15,031 nt of DNA from Curvibacter sp. Lineage in GTDB: Bacteria > Pseudomonadota > Gammaproteobacteria > Burkholderiales > Burkholderiaceae_C. Every line of letters starts with the position of its first letter. Position 1 is the first letter of the stretch. The translations under genes were made by a program, and so were the position numbers. The notes under the pieces were generated by a model. The model saw only the letters and a list, made by a program, of their open reading frames with translations, was not told the DNA's origin and did not search any database. The stretch is taken from contig DNQP01000260.1 in NCBI GenBank assembly GCA_003500955.1, forward strand, positions 1 through 15,031, written 5' to 3'. Below are positions 6,919 to 12,947 of the stretch, piece after piece.

Positions 6919-7725
6919 ATGCCCATGAATCCCCCGCTGCGCGACTGGAGCGGCAAGAATGTCTGGCTGGTCGGCGCCTCCACCGGCATTGGCGAGGCCT
7001 GCGCGCATCTGCTGCATGAGCGCGGCGCCACGGTGTTTGTCTCGGCGCGCCAGGCCGAGCGCCTGCAGGACTGGGTCGCGCGTCACCCGGGCAACGATGC
7101 CCAGGGACGGCCGCGTGCCGTGGCCCTGCCGCTGGACGTGACGGACCAGCGCGCGCTGCAGCTCGCCACCGAGGCGGTGGCGGCCCGCGGACCGATCGAC
7201 CTGGTGGTCTACAGCGCCGGCTACTACAAGGCGCTGGGGGCCCAGCGCTACAGCCTGGACGAGATGCTGCGCCACGAGCAGGTCAACTACGTGGGTGCGC
7301 TTTATTTGCTCGACGCCGTGCTGCCCGTGTTGCAGCGTCAGGCCGCGGCCGGGCAGGGCGGGCACCTGAGCCTGATCAGCAGCGTGGCGGGCTTCCGTGG
7401 CCTGCCCCAGAGCCTGGCCTATGGGCCGACCAAGGCGGCCCTGATCAATCTGGCCGAGGCCTTGTACCTGGACCTGAGCGCCCAGGGCCTGGGCGTGAGC
7501 GTGGTGAACCCGGGCTTTGTCGAAACACCGCTGACGGCGCAGAACCGCTTCAAGATGCCGGCGCTGATCACCCCCGAGGTGGCGGCGCGCGAAATGCTCG
7601 CCGGCTGGGCGCGCGGCCAGTTCGAACTGCACTTCCCCAAACGCTTTACGCGCTGGCTCAAGTTCATGCGCCTGCTGCCCTACCGTCTCTACTTCCCCCT
7701 GGTGCGCAAGTTCACCGGGCTTTGA
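6919..7725 (+). CDS. Short-chain dehydrogenase/reductase (classical SDR)
   Basis: A 268-residue NAD(P)-dependent oxidoreductase. It has the cofactor motif GASTGIG (19-25), and the catalytic set N123, S155, Y168 and K172 (YGPTK). The usual NNAG is replaced by YSAG (98-101), which is seen in some SDRs. The C-terminal stretch after about residue 240 is basic and hydrophobic (KRFTRWLKFMRLLPYRLYFPL), suggesting peripheral membrane attachment. The gene starts 10 bp after DUF3833; an alternative start two codons downstream (6925) is equally possible. SDRs accompany the COG2907/DUF1365/CFA set elsewhere, so the substrate is probably a lipid-derived carbonyl or alcohol, which is inferred. Confidence 0.9.
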   Translation: MPMNPPLRDWSGKNVWLVGASTGIGEACAHLLHERGATVFVSARQAERLQDWVARHPGNDAQGRPRAVALPLDVTDQRALQLATEAVAARGPIDLVVYSAGYYKALGAQRYSLDEMLRHEQVNYVGALYLLDAVLPVLQRQAAAGQGGHLSLISSVAGFRGLPQSLAYGPTKAALINLAEALYLDLSAQGLGVSVVNPGFVETPLTAQNRFKMPALITPEVAAREMLAGWARGQFELHFPKRFTRWLKFMRLLPYRLYFPLVRKFTGL

Positions 7726-7738
7726 TCTTCGTCATGCC

Positions 7739-8167
7739 ATGAGCCACGCCGTCGAGAAAATCGTCGTCTTCTTCGAAACCCTCTCCCCCGAGAGCGTGCA
7801 GCGCTTCGGCCAGTTCTACACCGAGGATGCCTATTTCAAGGACCCCTTCAACGAGGTGCGGGGTATCGCGCCCATCCAGCGCATCTTTGCCCACATGTAC
7901 ACCGCGCTGCACGAACCGCGCTTCGTGGTCACGGGCCGCATCGTCGAGGGCGATCAGGTCTTCCTGAGCTGGGATTTCCATTTCCGCTTCCGCAACTTCA
8001 AAAGCACCCAGCCGCAGATCATCCGCGGCGCCACGCACCTGCGCCTGGCGGCGGATGGCCGCATCCGTTCGCACCGCGACTACTGGGACGCGGCCGAGGA
8101 ACTCTACGAAAAGCTGCCCCTGGTCGGCGGTCTGATGCGCTGGCTGAAGAAGCGCGCCAATTCGTAA
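7739..8167 (+). CDS. NTF2/SnoaL-like protein
   Basis: A 142-residue single-domain protein of the NTF2-like superfamily (SnoaL-like). The signs are the helical start with FFETLSPESVQRFGQFYTEDAYFKDPFNEVRG, the central LSWDFHFRF strand, and the closing DGRIRSHRDYWDAAEELYEKLPLVGGLMRWLKK. That final DYWD-ExLYEKLP block is typical of the version found beside SDR/CFA genes. It has no signal peptide, so it is probably cytoplasmic. The SDR ends 13 bp upstream. NTF2-like folds can be enzymes (isomerase, cyclase) or small-molecule binding proteins, and the sequence does not decide. A role on the same lipid substrate is inferred from operon position. Confidence 0.82.
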   Translation: MSHAVEKIVVFFETLSPESVQRFGQFYTEDAYFKDPFNEVRGIAPIQRIFAHMYTALHEPRFVVTGRIVEGDQVFLSWDFHFRFRNFKSTQPQIIRGATHLRLAADGRIRSHRDYWDAAEELYEKLPLVGGLMRWLKKRANS

Positions 8168-8205
8168 GCTGTCTTATGATTCCCGAGCTCACCTGGGAGT
8201 CTTTC

Positions 8206-8436
8206 ATGTTGCCTGCCCCTTATGCCCCGGTCCTGTTCGGACTGATCCTCTCCGGACTCATGTCCCTGGTCGTCTCGGGCATCTCGACGCTGCGTGCGAT
8301 CGGTCTGAGCGCCGATTTCCTGCACTTCTGGCTCACGGCCTGGCTGAGCGCCTGGCTGGTGGCTTTCCCGCTGGTGCTGGTCGTGGCGCCCTTCACGCGC
8401 CGTGTCGTCCAGCGCCTCGTTCAACAGGATCAATAA
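8206..8436 (+). CDS. DUF2798 small membrane protein
   Basis: A 76-residue protein with two transmembrane segments, matching DUF2798: a first helix PVLFGLILSGLMSLVVSGIS, a short turn, and a second helix WLSAWLVAFPLVLVVAPF followed by the family ending TRRVVQRLV. I chose the ATG at 8206 because GGGAG lies 7-11 bases upstream; an in-frame ATG at 8176 adds ten residues but has no ribosome site. It is last of the plus-strand run, 38 bp after the NTF2-like gene, and its stop overlaps the 3' end of the convergent NUDIX gene by 7 bp. The function is unknown; it could be outside the lipid operon proper. Confidence 0.8.
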   Translation: MLPAPYAPVLFGLILSGLMSLVVSGISTLRAIGLSADFLHFWLTAWLSAWLVAFPLVLVVAPFTRRVVQRLVQQDQ

Positions 8437-9302
8437 AACAGCGCCTCGAAACCCGCTTCCGGCGCGAAGCGTTTGTCCACATAACGCAGCCGGGTCGGGC
8501 CGGGCAGGGCACGCTCACGCACGCTGTGGCGCGGGTCGCCGGGGTAGCAGAGCACACGCACCCCCTGTTCATCGTCATAGGGCTCGGGCTGGACCAGCGC
8601 AGGTGACTTGCCACGGGCCTCGGCCAGCACGCTGGCCACATCGCCATGCCGGGCCAGATGCGCCAGACTCATGATCTGCGGCGGCGCGAGATCGATCAGC
8701 CCGTCGCGGTACTGCTCCAGCGCCGCGCGCGGCGCCAGCCAGACGCTGGCCGTGGTCTCGTAATCGTCATGGCGCGCAGTCTGCACGGTAGGTACCGCCG
8801 CGACGAAGAAGCGCGTGTCGAAGCGCTTGCTGCTGACCGAGGCCATGCGCGGCGTGATCCAGCGCGACCAGGGCTGCACGCTGCGCGTGTCCAGCTGCAG
8901 GCCCATGCGCGTCAGCACCTCGGCAAAGCCGTGGCCGGCGCGCAGCAAGGCGGTAGCCTCTGCCACCTGCGCCGCAGTGGCGCCGTGTGCGTAGAGCACC
9001 CCCGATTCCTCGAAGGCCTCGCGCAGTGCCGCCACATAGCAGCGCGCGGCGTGCTCGGCCGTGGCTGCGGGTTCGCCCAGCGCGGCGTGCAGCGCGGCCA
9101 GCGGCTGGTCCAGCTGCGGGATCAGCGCGCTGTCGGCGTCGTCGATCTTGCCGCCGGGAAAGACATAGGCGCCCGCCAGCACGTCCGAGGCCGTGGCGCG
9201 CTTGAGGAGGAAGACCTCCAGCCCGCGGGGCGCGTCGCGCAGCATGACCACGGTGGCCGCGTCGCGCGGAGGAGTGTCGAGGAGTTTGTGGTTGAGTTCC
9301 AT
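8430..9302 (-). CDS. NUDIX hydrolase, NUDT19/NUDT7-like
   Basis: A 290-residue NUDIX hydrolase. The phosphate-binding region reads FPGGKIDDAD (48-57), followed after an insertion by the core REAFEESGVL (94-103) carrying the metal-binding REx2EE glutamates. The spaced GGKxD...REAFEE arrangement is that of the NUDT19/RP2 group, whose members hydrolyse CoA or acyl-CoA to phosphopantetheine products. Substrate specificity here is inferred. The start ATG at 9302 gives a conventional short N-terminus (MELNHKLLDTPPRDAATVVML); longer in-frame readings run through the divergent SDR. No clear ribosome site is visible. The gene is convergent with the DUF2798 gene (7-bp overlap) and divergent from the downstream SDR, with which it shares a 79-bp promoter region. 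Confidence 0.88.
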   Translation of the reverse strand: MELNHKLLDTPPRDAATVVMLRDAPRGLEVFLLKRATASDVLAGAYVFPGGKIDDADSALIPQLDQPLAALHAALGEPAATAEHAARCYVAALREAFEESGVLYAHGATAAQVAEATALLRAGHGFAEVLTRMGLQLDTRSVQPWSRWITPRMASVSSKRFDTRFFVAAVPTVQTARHDDYETTASVWLAPRAALEQYRDGLIDLAPPQIMSLAHLARHGDVASVLAEARGKSPALVQPEPYDDEQGVRVLCYPGDPRHSVRERALPGPTRLRYVDKRFAPEAGFEALFY

Positions 9303-9381
9303 GCTGTCGGTTCGGCGACGCAGCGTACGGACGCTGTCCGATAAGATTTGAGCATACGCTGACAGACGACAAGGAGACAGC
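9303..9381. promoter_or_regulatory. Divergent promoter region between NUDIX and SDR genes
   Basis: This 79-bp intergenic region must serve both divergent genes. It contains a short perfect dyad CGGAC-GCT-GTCCG at 9328-9340, a possible operator. A strong ribosome site AAGGAGAC (9371-9378) serves the SDR. The dyad is unlike the TTTGTCC sites upstream. No convincing -35/-10 pair was identified. Confidence 0.4.
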
Positions 9382-10290
9382 ATGATCGATTTCAAAGGCC
9401 GGGTGGCCATCGTGACGGGCGCTGGCGGCGGCCTGGGCAGGCAGCACGCACTGGCGCTCGCCAAGCGTGGCGCCAAGGTGGTGGTCAACGACCACGGCGG
9501 GGCCCGCGACGGCTCTGGCGGCTCGGCCAGCGCTGCGCAGGCGGTGGTGGACGAGATCCGCGCCGCGGGTGGCGAGGCCATCGCCAACGCCGCCTCGGTG
9601 ACCGACTTCGAGGCCGTGCAGGCCATGGTGCAGCAGACGGTGGACACCTGGGGCCGCGTGGACATCCTCGTGAACAATGCCGGCATCTTGCGCGACAAGA
9701 CCTTTGCCAAGATGGAGCTGGCCGACTTCCGCCTGGTGCTCGATGTGCACTTGATGGGCGCCGTGCATTGCTGCAAGGCCGTGTGGCCGCACATGACGGC
9801 GCAGAAGTACGGCCGCATCGTGATGACCACCTCGTCCAGCGGCCTCTACGGCAACTTCGGTCAGAGCAATTACGGCGCGGCCAAGCTGGCCCTCGTGGGG
9901 CTGATGCAGACCTTGTCGCTCGAAGGTGCGAAGAACGACATCCGCGTCAACTGCCTGGCGCCCACGGCCGCCACGCGCATGACCGAGGACCTGATGCCAC
10001 CCGAGGTGCTGCGCGCCCTGCAGCCCGAGGCCGTGGTGCCGGCCATGCTGGTGCTGGCCAGCGAGGCCGCGCCCACGCGCACCACGCTCTGCGCGGGCGC
10101 GGGCAGTGTGGAGGCCGCGCACATCACGATGACCCAGGGTGCCTGGATCGGTATCGACGAAAGCGCCGATGTGCGCCTGGCGCAGCATCTGGCCGAGGTG
10201 CTCGACCGCACCCACGAAGTGGTGCCAGGCAGCGGCAGCGCCCAGGGCCAGCACGAGGTGGGCCGGGCCATGGCGATGCTCAAGGCCTGA
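9382..10290 (+). CDS. SDR family oxidoreductase, HSD17B4-like
   Basis: A 302-residue classical SDR related to the dehydrogenase domain of peroxisomal multifunctional enzyme type 2 (17-beta-HSD4). It has the cofactor motif TGAGGGLGR (12-20), then the characteristic VVVNDHGGARDGSGGS loop (34-48), NNAGILRDK (98-106), catalytic S151, and Y164/K168 in YGAAK. A C-terminal extension (VLASEAAPTRTTLCAGAGSVEAAHITMTQGAWIG) is typical of this group. Relatives act on 3-hydroxyacyl-CoA or short oxo-acyl substrates; the exact substrate is not readable. The start is supported by AAGGAGAC seven bases upstream. The gene is monocistronic here, and its last codons run directly into a tRNA-like sequence. Confidence 0.9.
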   Translation: MIDFKGRVAIVTGAGGGLGRQHALALAKRGAKVVVNDHGGARDGSGGSASAAQAVVDEIRAAGGEAIANAASVTDFEAVQAMVQQTVDTWGRVDILVNNAGILRDKTFAKMELADFRLVLDVHLMGAVHCCKAVWPHMTAQKYGRIVMTTSSSGLYGNFGQSNYGAAKLALVGLMQTLSLEGAKNDIRVNCLAPTAATRMTEDLMPPEVLRALQPEAVVPAMLVLASEAAPTRTTLCAGAGSVEAAHITMTQGAWIGIDESADVRLAQHLAEVLDRTHEVVPGSGSAQGQHEVGRAMAMLKA

Positions 10291-10305
10291 GCGAAAGCCT
10301 TTTAA
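10282..10305 (+). terminator. Weak candidate terminator after the SDR gene
   Basis: A 5-bp stem AAGGC (10282-10286) with GCCTT (10297-10301) is followed by a short T run. It includes the last SDR codons. The stem is short, and the same bases can instead be read as D-arm and anticodon arm of the tRNA-like sequence, so the call is weak. Confidence 0.25.
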
Positions 10306-10342
10306 GCTGTGGGTCGGGGGTTCGATTCCCTCCGGGAGGCCA
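10298..10342 (+). other. tRNA 3'-half remnant (T arm and acceptor end)
   Basis: Bases 10316-10332 fold as a canonical T arm: GGGGG stem, TTCGATT loop, CCCTC, with the invariant G53-C61 closing pair and TTC of the T loop. This is preceded by a five-base variable loop GGGTC and a possible anticodon loop CTTTTAA with stem 3' side GCTGT. It is followed by CGGGAGG and CCA-like bases ending near 10342. The upstream bases are SDR codons and do not give a matching acceptor 5' strand, although GCTC...GAGC (10278-10281, 10289-10292) mimics a D stem. I read it as a tRNA 3' fragment of the kind left by integrative elements at tRNA genes, possibly from an Arg or Lys tRNA. No second copy is visible in the window. 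Confidence 0.6.
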
Positions 10343-10350
10343 ATTGAATC

Positions 10351-10370
10351 AACAACTTATTGTTGTTTCT
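10351..10370 (+). terminator. AT-rich hairpin downstream of the tRNA remnant
   Basis: A perfect 6-bp stem AACAAC (10351-10356) with GTTGTT (10362-10367) has a five-base loop and is followed by TTCT. It is weak because the stem is AT-rich and the T tract short. It could have ended the former tRNA transcript. Confidence 0.25.
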
Positions 10371-10446
10371 GGGTTAAAAGCTTCTCGGAGGGGTTCTTCT
10401 GGTTTGGGTTTTTCGGATATAGACTCAAACTGAAGGGATGTGAACT

Positions 10447-10866
10447 ATGCGCCAGCAGCTTGGTCGATTTTGCGTGGTAGCTTCAATGCTCTGTGGATTC
10501 TCTGGTGGTGCGTTCGCGCAGTCGGAAGGCTACGTATGCATTGCGGAAAAGGCTGTCGGCTTTAAGTTCGACAACTCCTCAAGAAAATGGGCGTCGGCGA
10601 ACTTCGATGTGAGCAGTTCGCGGTACTTGCTCTCCAAAGGCGCTTCGGGGTGGGAGTGGAAGTCCTTCGGTGAAAAATCCGGCAGCGATTGCTCTGGCAA
10701 CTTCACAGAGTTCAACGTGATTCGCTGTGAAGGGATTTTCGACCAAGTCGTCGTGATGAACCGCGAAACGCTGCGCTACCAGCTTATTTACGGAATAGCG
10801 TCTACTATTCGAAACACAAAGGGCGACACTCCCTTCATCGAAGTCGGTACGTGCGCGAAGATGTGA
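10447..10866 (+). CDS. Small secreted hypothetical protein
   Basis: A 139-residue protein that I do not recognise functionally. The N-terminus is a clear Sec signal peptide (basic MRQQLGR, hydrophobic core, cleavage after AFA24 before QSEGY). The mature part has four cysteines (YVC, SDCSG, IRCEG, GTC), enough for two disulfides in the periplasm. A VGFKFDNSSRKW block resembles small proteobacterial hypothetical proteins. The start is supported by AAGGGA about eight bases upstream. Codon use is less GC3-rich than in the flanking operons, consistent with acquired DNA. It is convergent with the Abi-like gene. A link to that gene in one defence or stress unit cannot be shown from sequence. Confidence 0.75.
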   Translation: MRQQLGRFCVVASMLCGFSGGAFAQSEGYVCIAEKAVGFKFDNSSRKWASANFDVSSSRYLLSKGASGWEWKSFGEKSGSDCSGNFTEFNVIRCEGIFDQVVVMNRETLRYQLIYGIASTIRNTKGDTPFIEVGTCAKM

Positions 10867-10891
10867 TGCGCTCAGCCTTTGAAGAGGCCCT

Positions 10892-11728
10892 CTAGTCTGT
10901 CCTGATTCGCGCCGCGTAGACCGCAATCTGTCGCAGGTACGCAGCACCGGACGATAGAGCAAGGACGGCTAGTTCCTCAGACGGCGCAACGACATGTTCT
11001 TGAGGCTGGCCGTGACGATAGTTGTGCAAAGATTCGACCCAGTCTGCGAGCCCATCGAAAAGACCTGAAAGGACTTTCTGTTCAATGGGATCATGATTTG
11101 CGACGGCCAAACACTTTTGCTTGAGCGTGTTCTGGACTAACCAGCGGTTAAGATTCTGCGTATCAGGAACGATTAGCCGAGCCAAAACTTCAAGAGACTC
11201 AAACATCGACCGAACTGCAGCCTTAGTATCGGGCGGAGTGGAATCTAGGTGCCGATGCGCATCCTCGAAAGCTCCAAGAACGCCAGCAAACCCGGGCGCC
11301 TCTAGCGCCTTTACGGTAGCGCTGCGAATTCGCTCAAACTGTTCATCGACGAAATAGTGAACAACGCAGTTCTGATCGACACGATAGCCAATGTTCTCCT
11401 CCTGCATTGCCCTCGCAACGAAGTCTCTCCACTCCTGACCGTGTGTGGCGAGTCGATTTTTACAGAGGACGCGATAAACGATCGTGATTCCGTCTAACAG
11501 ATCACGGAGCTCAGCTTCTTGTAAGTCTTCGGAGAACCATCTGGCGATCCCTCGCCACTTGCACCTCGCGCCGGTTTCGAGCTCGTACTCGTTAATAACT
11601 TGGTCGTTGTAGTTTCTGCTGAACTGATCTCTGAAGCAGGCGGCGATTCGATTCCTGAAGCGCCCGCTATCGCGCGTTGGCTTGCCGCGTTCTAGATAGA
11701 TTTGGCTGAAACGTTCTCCCTGATTCAT
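10892..11728 (-). CDS. Abortive-infection-like protein with C-terminal HEPN-like domain
   Basis: A 278-residue soluble protein with no signal peptide or membrane segment. The N-terminal half (about 1-120, RFSQIYLERGKP..., helical and charged) resembles N-terminal domains of AbiJ-type proteins. The C-terminal part (about 140-278) resembles the Abi C-terminal/HEPN fold. It has a long helical stretch with FEDAHRHLDSTPPDTKAAVRSMFESLEVLARLI and a candidate R-x6-H ribonuclease motif, R238-H239 to H245 (NYRHGQPQEH), followed by the usual closing helix LAVLALSSGAAYLRQ. HEPN proteins of this kind are often RNases in phage defence. The gene stands alone, with no antitoxin or partner beside it. Its composition is more AT-rich than the flanks. 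Family assignment is from pattern recognition and moderate; activity is inferred. Confidence 0.6.
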   Translation of the reverse strand: MNQGERFSQIYLERGKPTRDSGRFRNRIAACFRDQFSRNYNDQVINEYELETGARCKWRGIARWFSEDLQEAELRDLLDGITIVYRVLCKNRLATHGQEWRDFVARAMQEENIGYRVDQNCVVHYFVDEQFERIRSATVKALEAPGFAGVLGAFEDAHRHLDSTPPDTKAAVRSMFESLEVLARLIVPDTQNLNRWLVQNTLKQKCLAVANHDPIEQKVLSGLFDGLADWVESLHNYRHGQPQEHVVAPSEELAVLALSSGAAYLRQIAVYAARIRTD

Positions 11729-11867
11729 GGTCTCGATATTAAGGCCAACGTCGGATGCGGTAAAGAATAGACCCCGACCGAATTACCCTGCCCGGGGTCA
11801 AAATCAACAAGCGACCCGGACGAAGGCCGCTCCGGCTCAACGCGCGGAGGAGAGCGAGCGGTGATCG
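11729..11867. other. Non-coding gap with a GACCCCG/CGGGGTC dyad
   Basis: There is no gene here. A 7-bp inverted repeat GACCCCG (11770-11776) with CGGGGTC (11793-11799) spans a 16-base spacer. It sits at the change from AT-richer Abi-side DNA to GC-rich DNA. It resembles the sort of sequence found at insertion-sequence ends or rearrangement scars, but no transposase is present. Confidence 0.3.
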
Positions 11868-12285
11868 TTACGCGACCGTCTTGAGCTGGCAGTAGAGGAG
11901 GCCCGGCTGCAGCACCGCGAAGTCCGCGCGCATGTGCGCGATCAGCAGGTGTTCCGCCTTGCCCGACGTCTCAGTGCTTCATCTCCAGCCGCAGGTAGTT
12001 GCGCAAGAGGAGCGCCATGGCCGCGCTGAGGTTGCCGAATAGCGCGGTGCCGGCGGTGAGGGTGGTGGTTTGTAGCTCGGCCATGTCGTTCAGCAGCGGG
12101 GGCTTGCCGAGCGAGGTGCCGGCCGTGCTGGCGAGTTGGCTCGCTCGGGCGATCATGTCCACCGGAGCGGAGATGTGCGCCGAGGGCGGTGCTCGGTTCA
12201 GCGCCGAGCCGACCGCCGCGAGCGTAACCCTAGAGGGGTACCTCCGCGGCAATTCGTTGGAAGCTTGATTTTCCTTTTGCGACAA
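11868..12285 (-). pseudogene. Probable frameshifted gene remnant of unknown family
   Basis: Two minus-strand segments with strong GC3 bias abut in different frames. The first runs from about 12285 (TTG) to a stop at 11971-11973 and ends LLLRNYLRLEMKH. The second continues from about 11978 to a TAA at 11868-11870 and reads TSGKAEHLLIAHMRADFAVLQPGLLYCQLKTVA, without its own upstream start. Removing one base near 11974-11976 joins them into a reading of about 138 residues. GC3 is low in the first 20 codons, so the true 5' end may lie near 12230 or have been lost. I do not recognise the family. Alternatively, the first segment is a functional 104-residue gene and the second is a separate fragment. 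Confidence 0.45.
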
Positions 12286-12343
12286 CGATTTATGGAGAAT
12301 GATCGGGCTTGTCGAAGCTTCCGAAATCCGTCGAAATCCGCCT

Positions 12344-12619
12344 TCAGCGCAGCAAGGCGCTGGCCACCACGATGGCGACGTGGCCCGCTACCGTGAGCCA
12401 GTACACGATCAGGAAGCGCGGCTTGGCGGTCTTGTGACGCAGTCGCCGCTGCGCCAGCAGCGCGCCGGGCCAGCCGCCGAGCAGCGCGAGCAGGTGCAGG
12501 GTGCGTTCCGGTACACGCCGATGACCCCGCTGTGCGGCCCGCTTGTCCACGGCGTACATAGCGTAGCTGAGCACGCTCATCAGCACCATGCCGGCGATGA
12601 GCAGCAGCGTGAAGGACAT
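12344..12619 (-). CDS. DUF1294 small membrane protein
   Basis: A 91-residue DUF1294 protein with two hydrophobic segments: FTLLLIAGMVLMSVLSYAMYAV near the N-terminus and a C-terminal FLIVYWLTVAGHVAIVVASALL. Between them is the family signature DKRAAQRGHRRVPERTLHLLALLGGWPGALLAQRRLRHKT. The start MSFTLLL at 12619 was chosen over longer in-frame readings because it leaves the standard family length and sits 8 bp after the stop of the upstream oxidoreductase-like gene, which suggests a two-gene operon. Some family members are fused to a cold-shock domain; this one is the stand-alone form. The function is unknown. Confidence 0.85.
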   Translation of the reverse strand: MSFTLLLIAGMVLMSVLSYAMYAVDKRAAQRGHRRVPERTLHLLALLGGWPGALLAQRRLRHKTAKPRFLIVYWLTVAGHVAIVVASALLR

Positions 12620-12627
12620 GCAGTTGC

Positions 12628-12855
12628 TCAGGCCCGCAGCCGCAGTTCGGCTTCCTGCTGCCACCAAGCGGCCGCTGCGTAGTAGCCTTCCCAGACACAG
12701 CCGTTGCAGCCACGACCGCAGCAGGTGGTGGGCAGGGGCGGTGGTGGGCGCAGGGACACACCGGCCTCTTGTGCGCGCTGTTGCCACTGGGCGAACATGG
12801 CTTGCGTGACGGTCAGAGGGTCATTGGGAGGTGGGGGCGGGCAGGAGCGCGTCAT
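12628..12855 (-). CDS. Oxidoreductase-like domain protein (short Cys-rich)
   Basis: A 75-residue protein ending in the short oxidoreductase-like domain. Its hallmark CCGRGCNGCVWEGYY (about residues 45-59) carries four cysteines in CC-x3-C-x2-C spacing and is followed by a tryptophan-containing helix. The N-terminus is Pro-rich (SCPPPPPNDPLT) and the middle is a helix with FAQWQQRAQEAGV. The cysteine cluster suggests metal binding or redox behaviour, but no enzymatic role is proven for this family in bacteria. It is divergent from gshA, with a 92-bp spacer, and is followed 8 bp later by DUF1294. Adjacency to glutathione synthesis is suggestive of thiol-related function, only as inference. Confidence 0.8.
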   Translation of the reverse strand: MTRSCPPPPPNDPLTVTQAMFAQWQQRAQEAGVSLRPPPPLPTTCCGRGCNGCVWEGYYAAAAWWQQEAELRLRA

Positions 12856-12947
12856 ACCGGTGGGGAAGACCCTGCACAGCAGGGTTTATCCCCTCATGGT
12901 ACCTTCGACCACCGATTAAAAAGAGAGTCCGTCGTAGGAAGTTCTGC
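12856..12947. promoter_or_regulatory. Divergent promoter region and leader hairpin upstream of gshA
   Basis: This 92-bp spacer lies between divergent genes. A perfect 6-bp hairpin ACCCTG (12869-12874) with CAGGGT (12880-12885), loop CACAG, is followed by TTTAT. An AT-rich GATTAAAAAG (about 12914-12923) could hold a -10 element. AGGAAG (12936-12941) is the gshA ribosome site, six bases before the ATG at 12948. Exact promoters were not resolved. Confidence 0.35.

Noticed and set aside
9303..9830. N-terminal extension of the NUDIX frame beyond 9302
   Set aside because: The extension is antisense to the SDR gene and carries no domain; the NUDIX protein is complete from the ATG at 9302.
8767..10254. 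495-residue minus-strand open frame across NUDIX and the HSD17B4-like SDR
   Set aside because: Composition is Ala/Gly/His/Arg-rich without domains. It is antisense to a clear SDR and out of frame with the NUDIX gene.
11999..12268. Plus-strand 89-residue open frame opposite the gene remnant
   Set aside because: Third-position bias favours the minus strand, no ribosome site is present and the product has no recognisable features.
12628..12682. Long in-frame extension of DUF1294 upstream of 12619
   Set aside because: It would overlap the oxidoreductase-like gene in another frame and lacks family similarity; MSFTLLL is the normal DUF1294 beginning.
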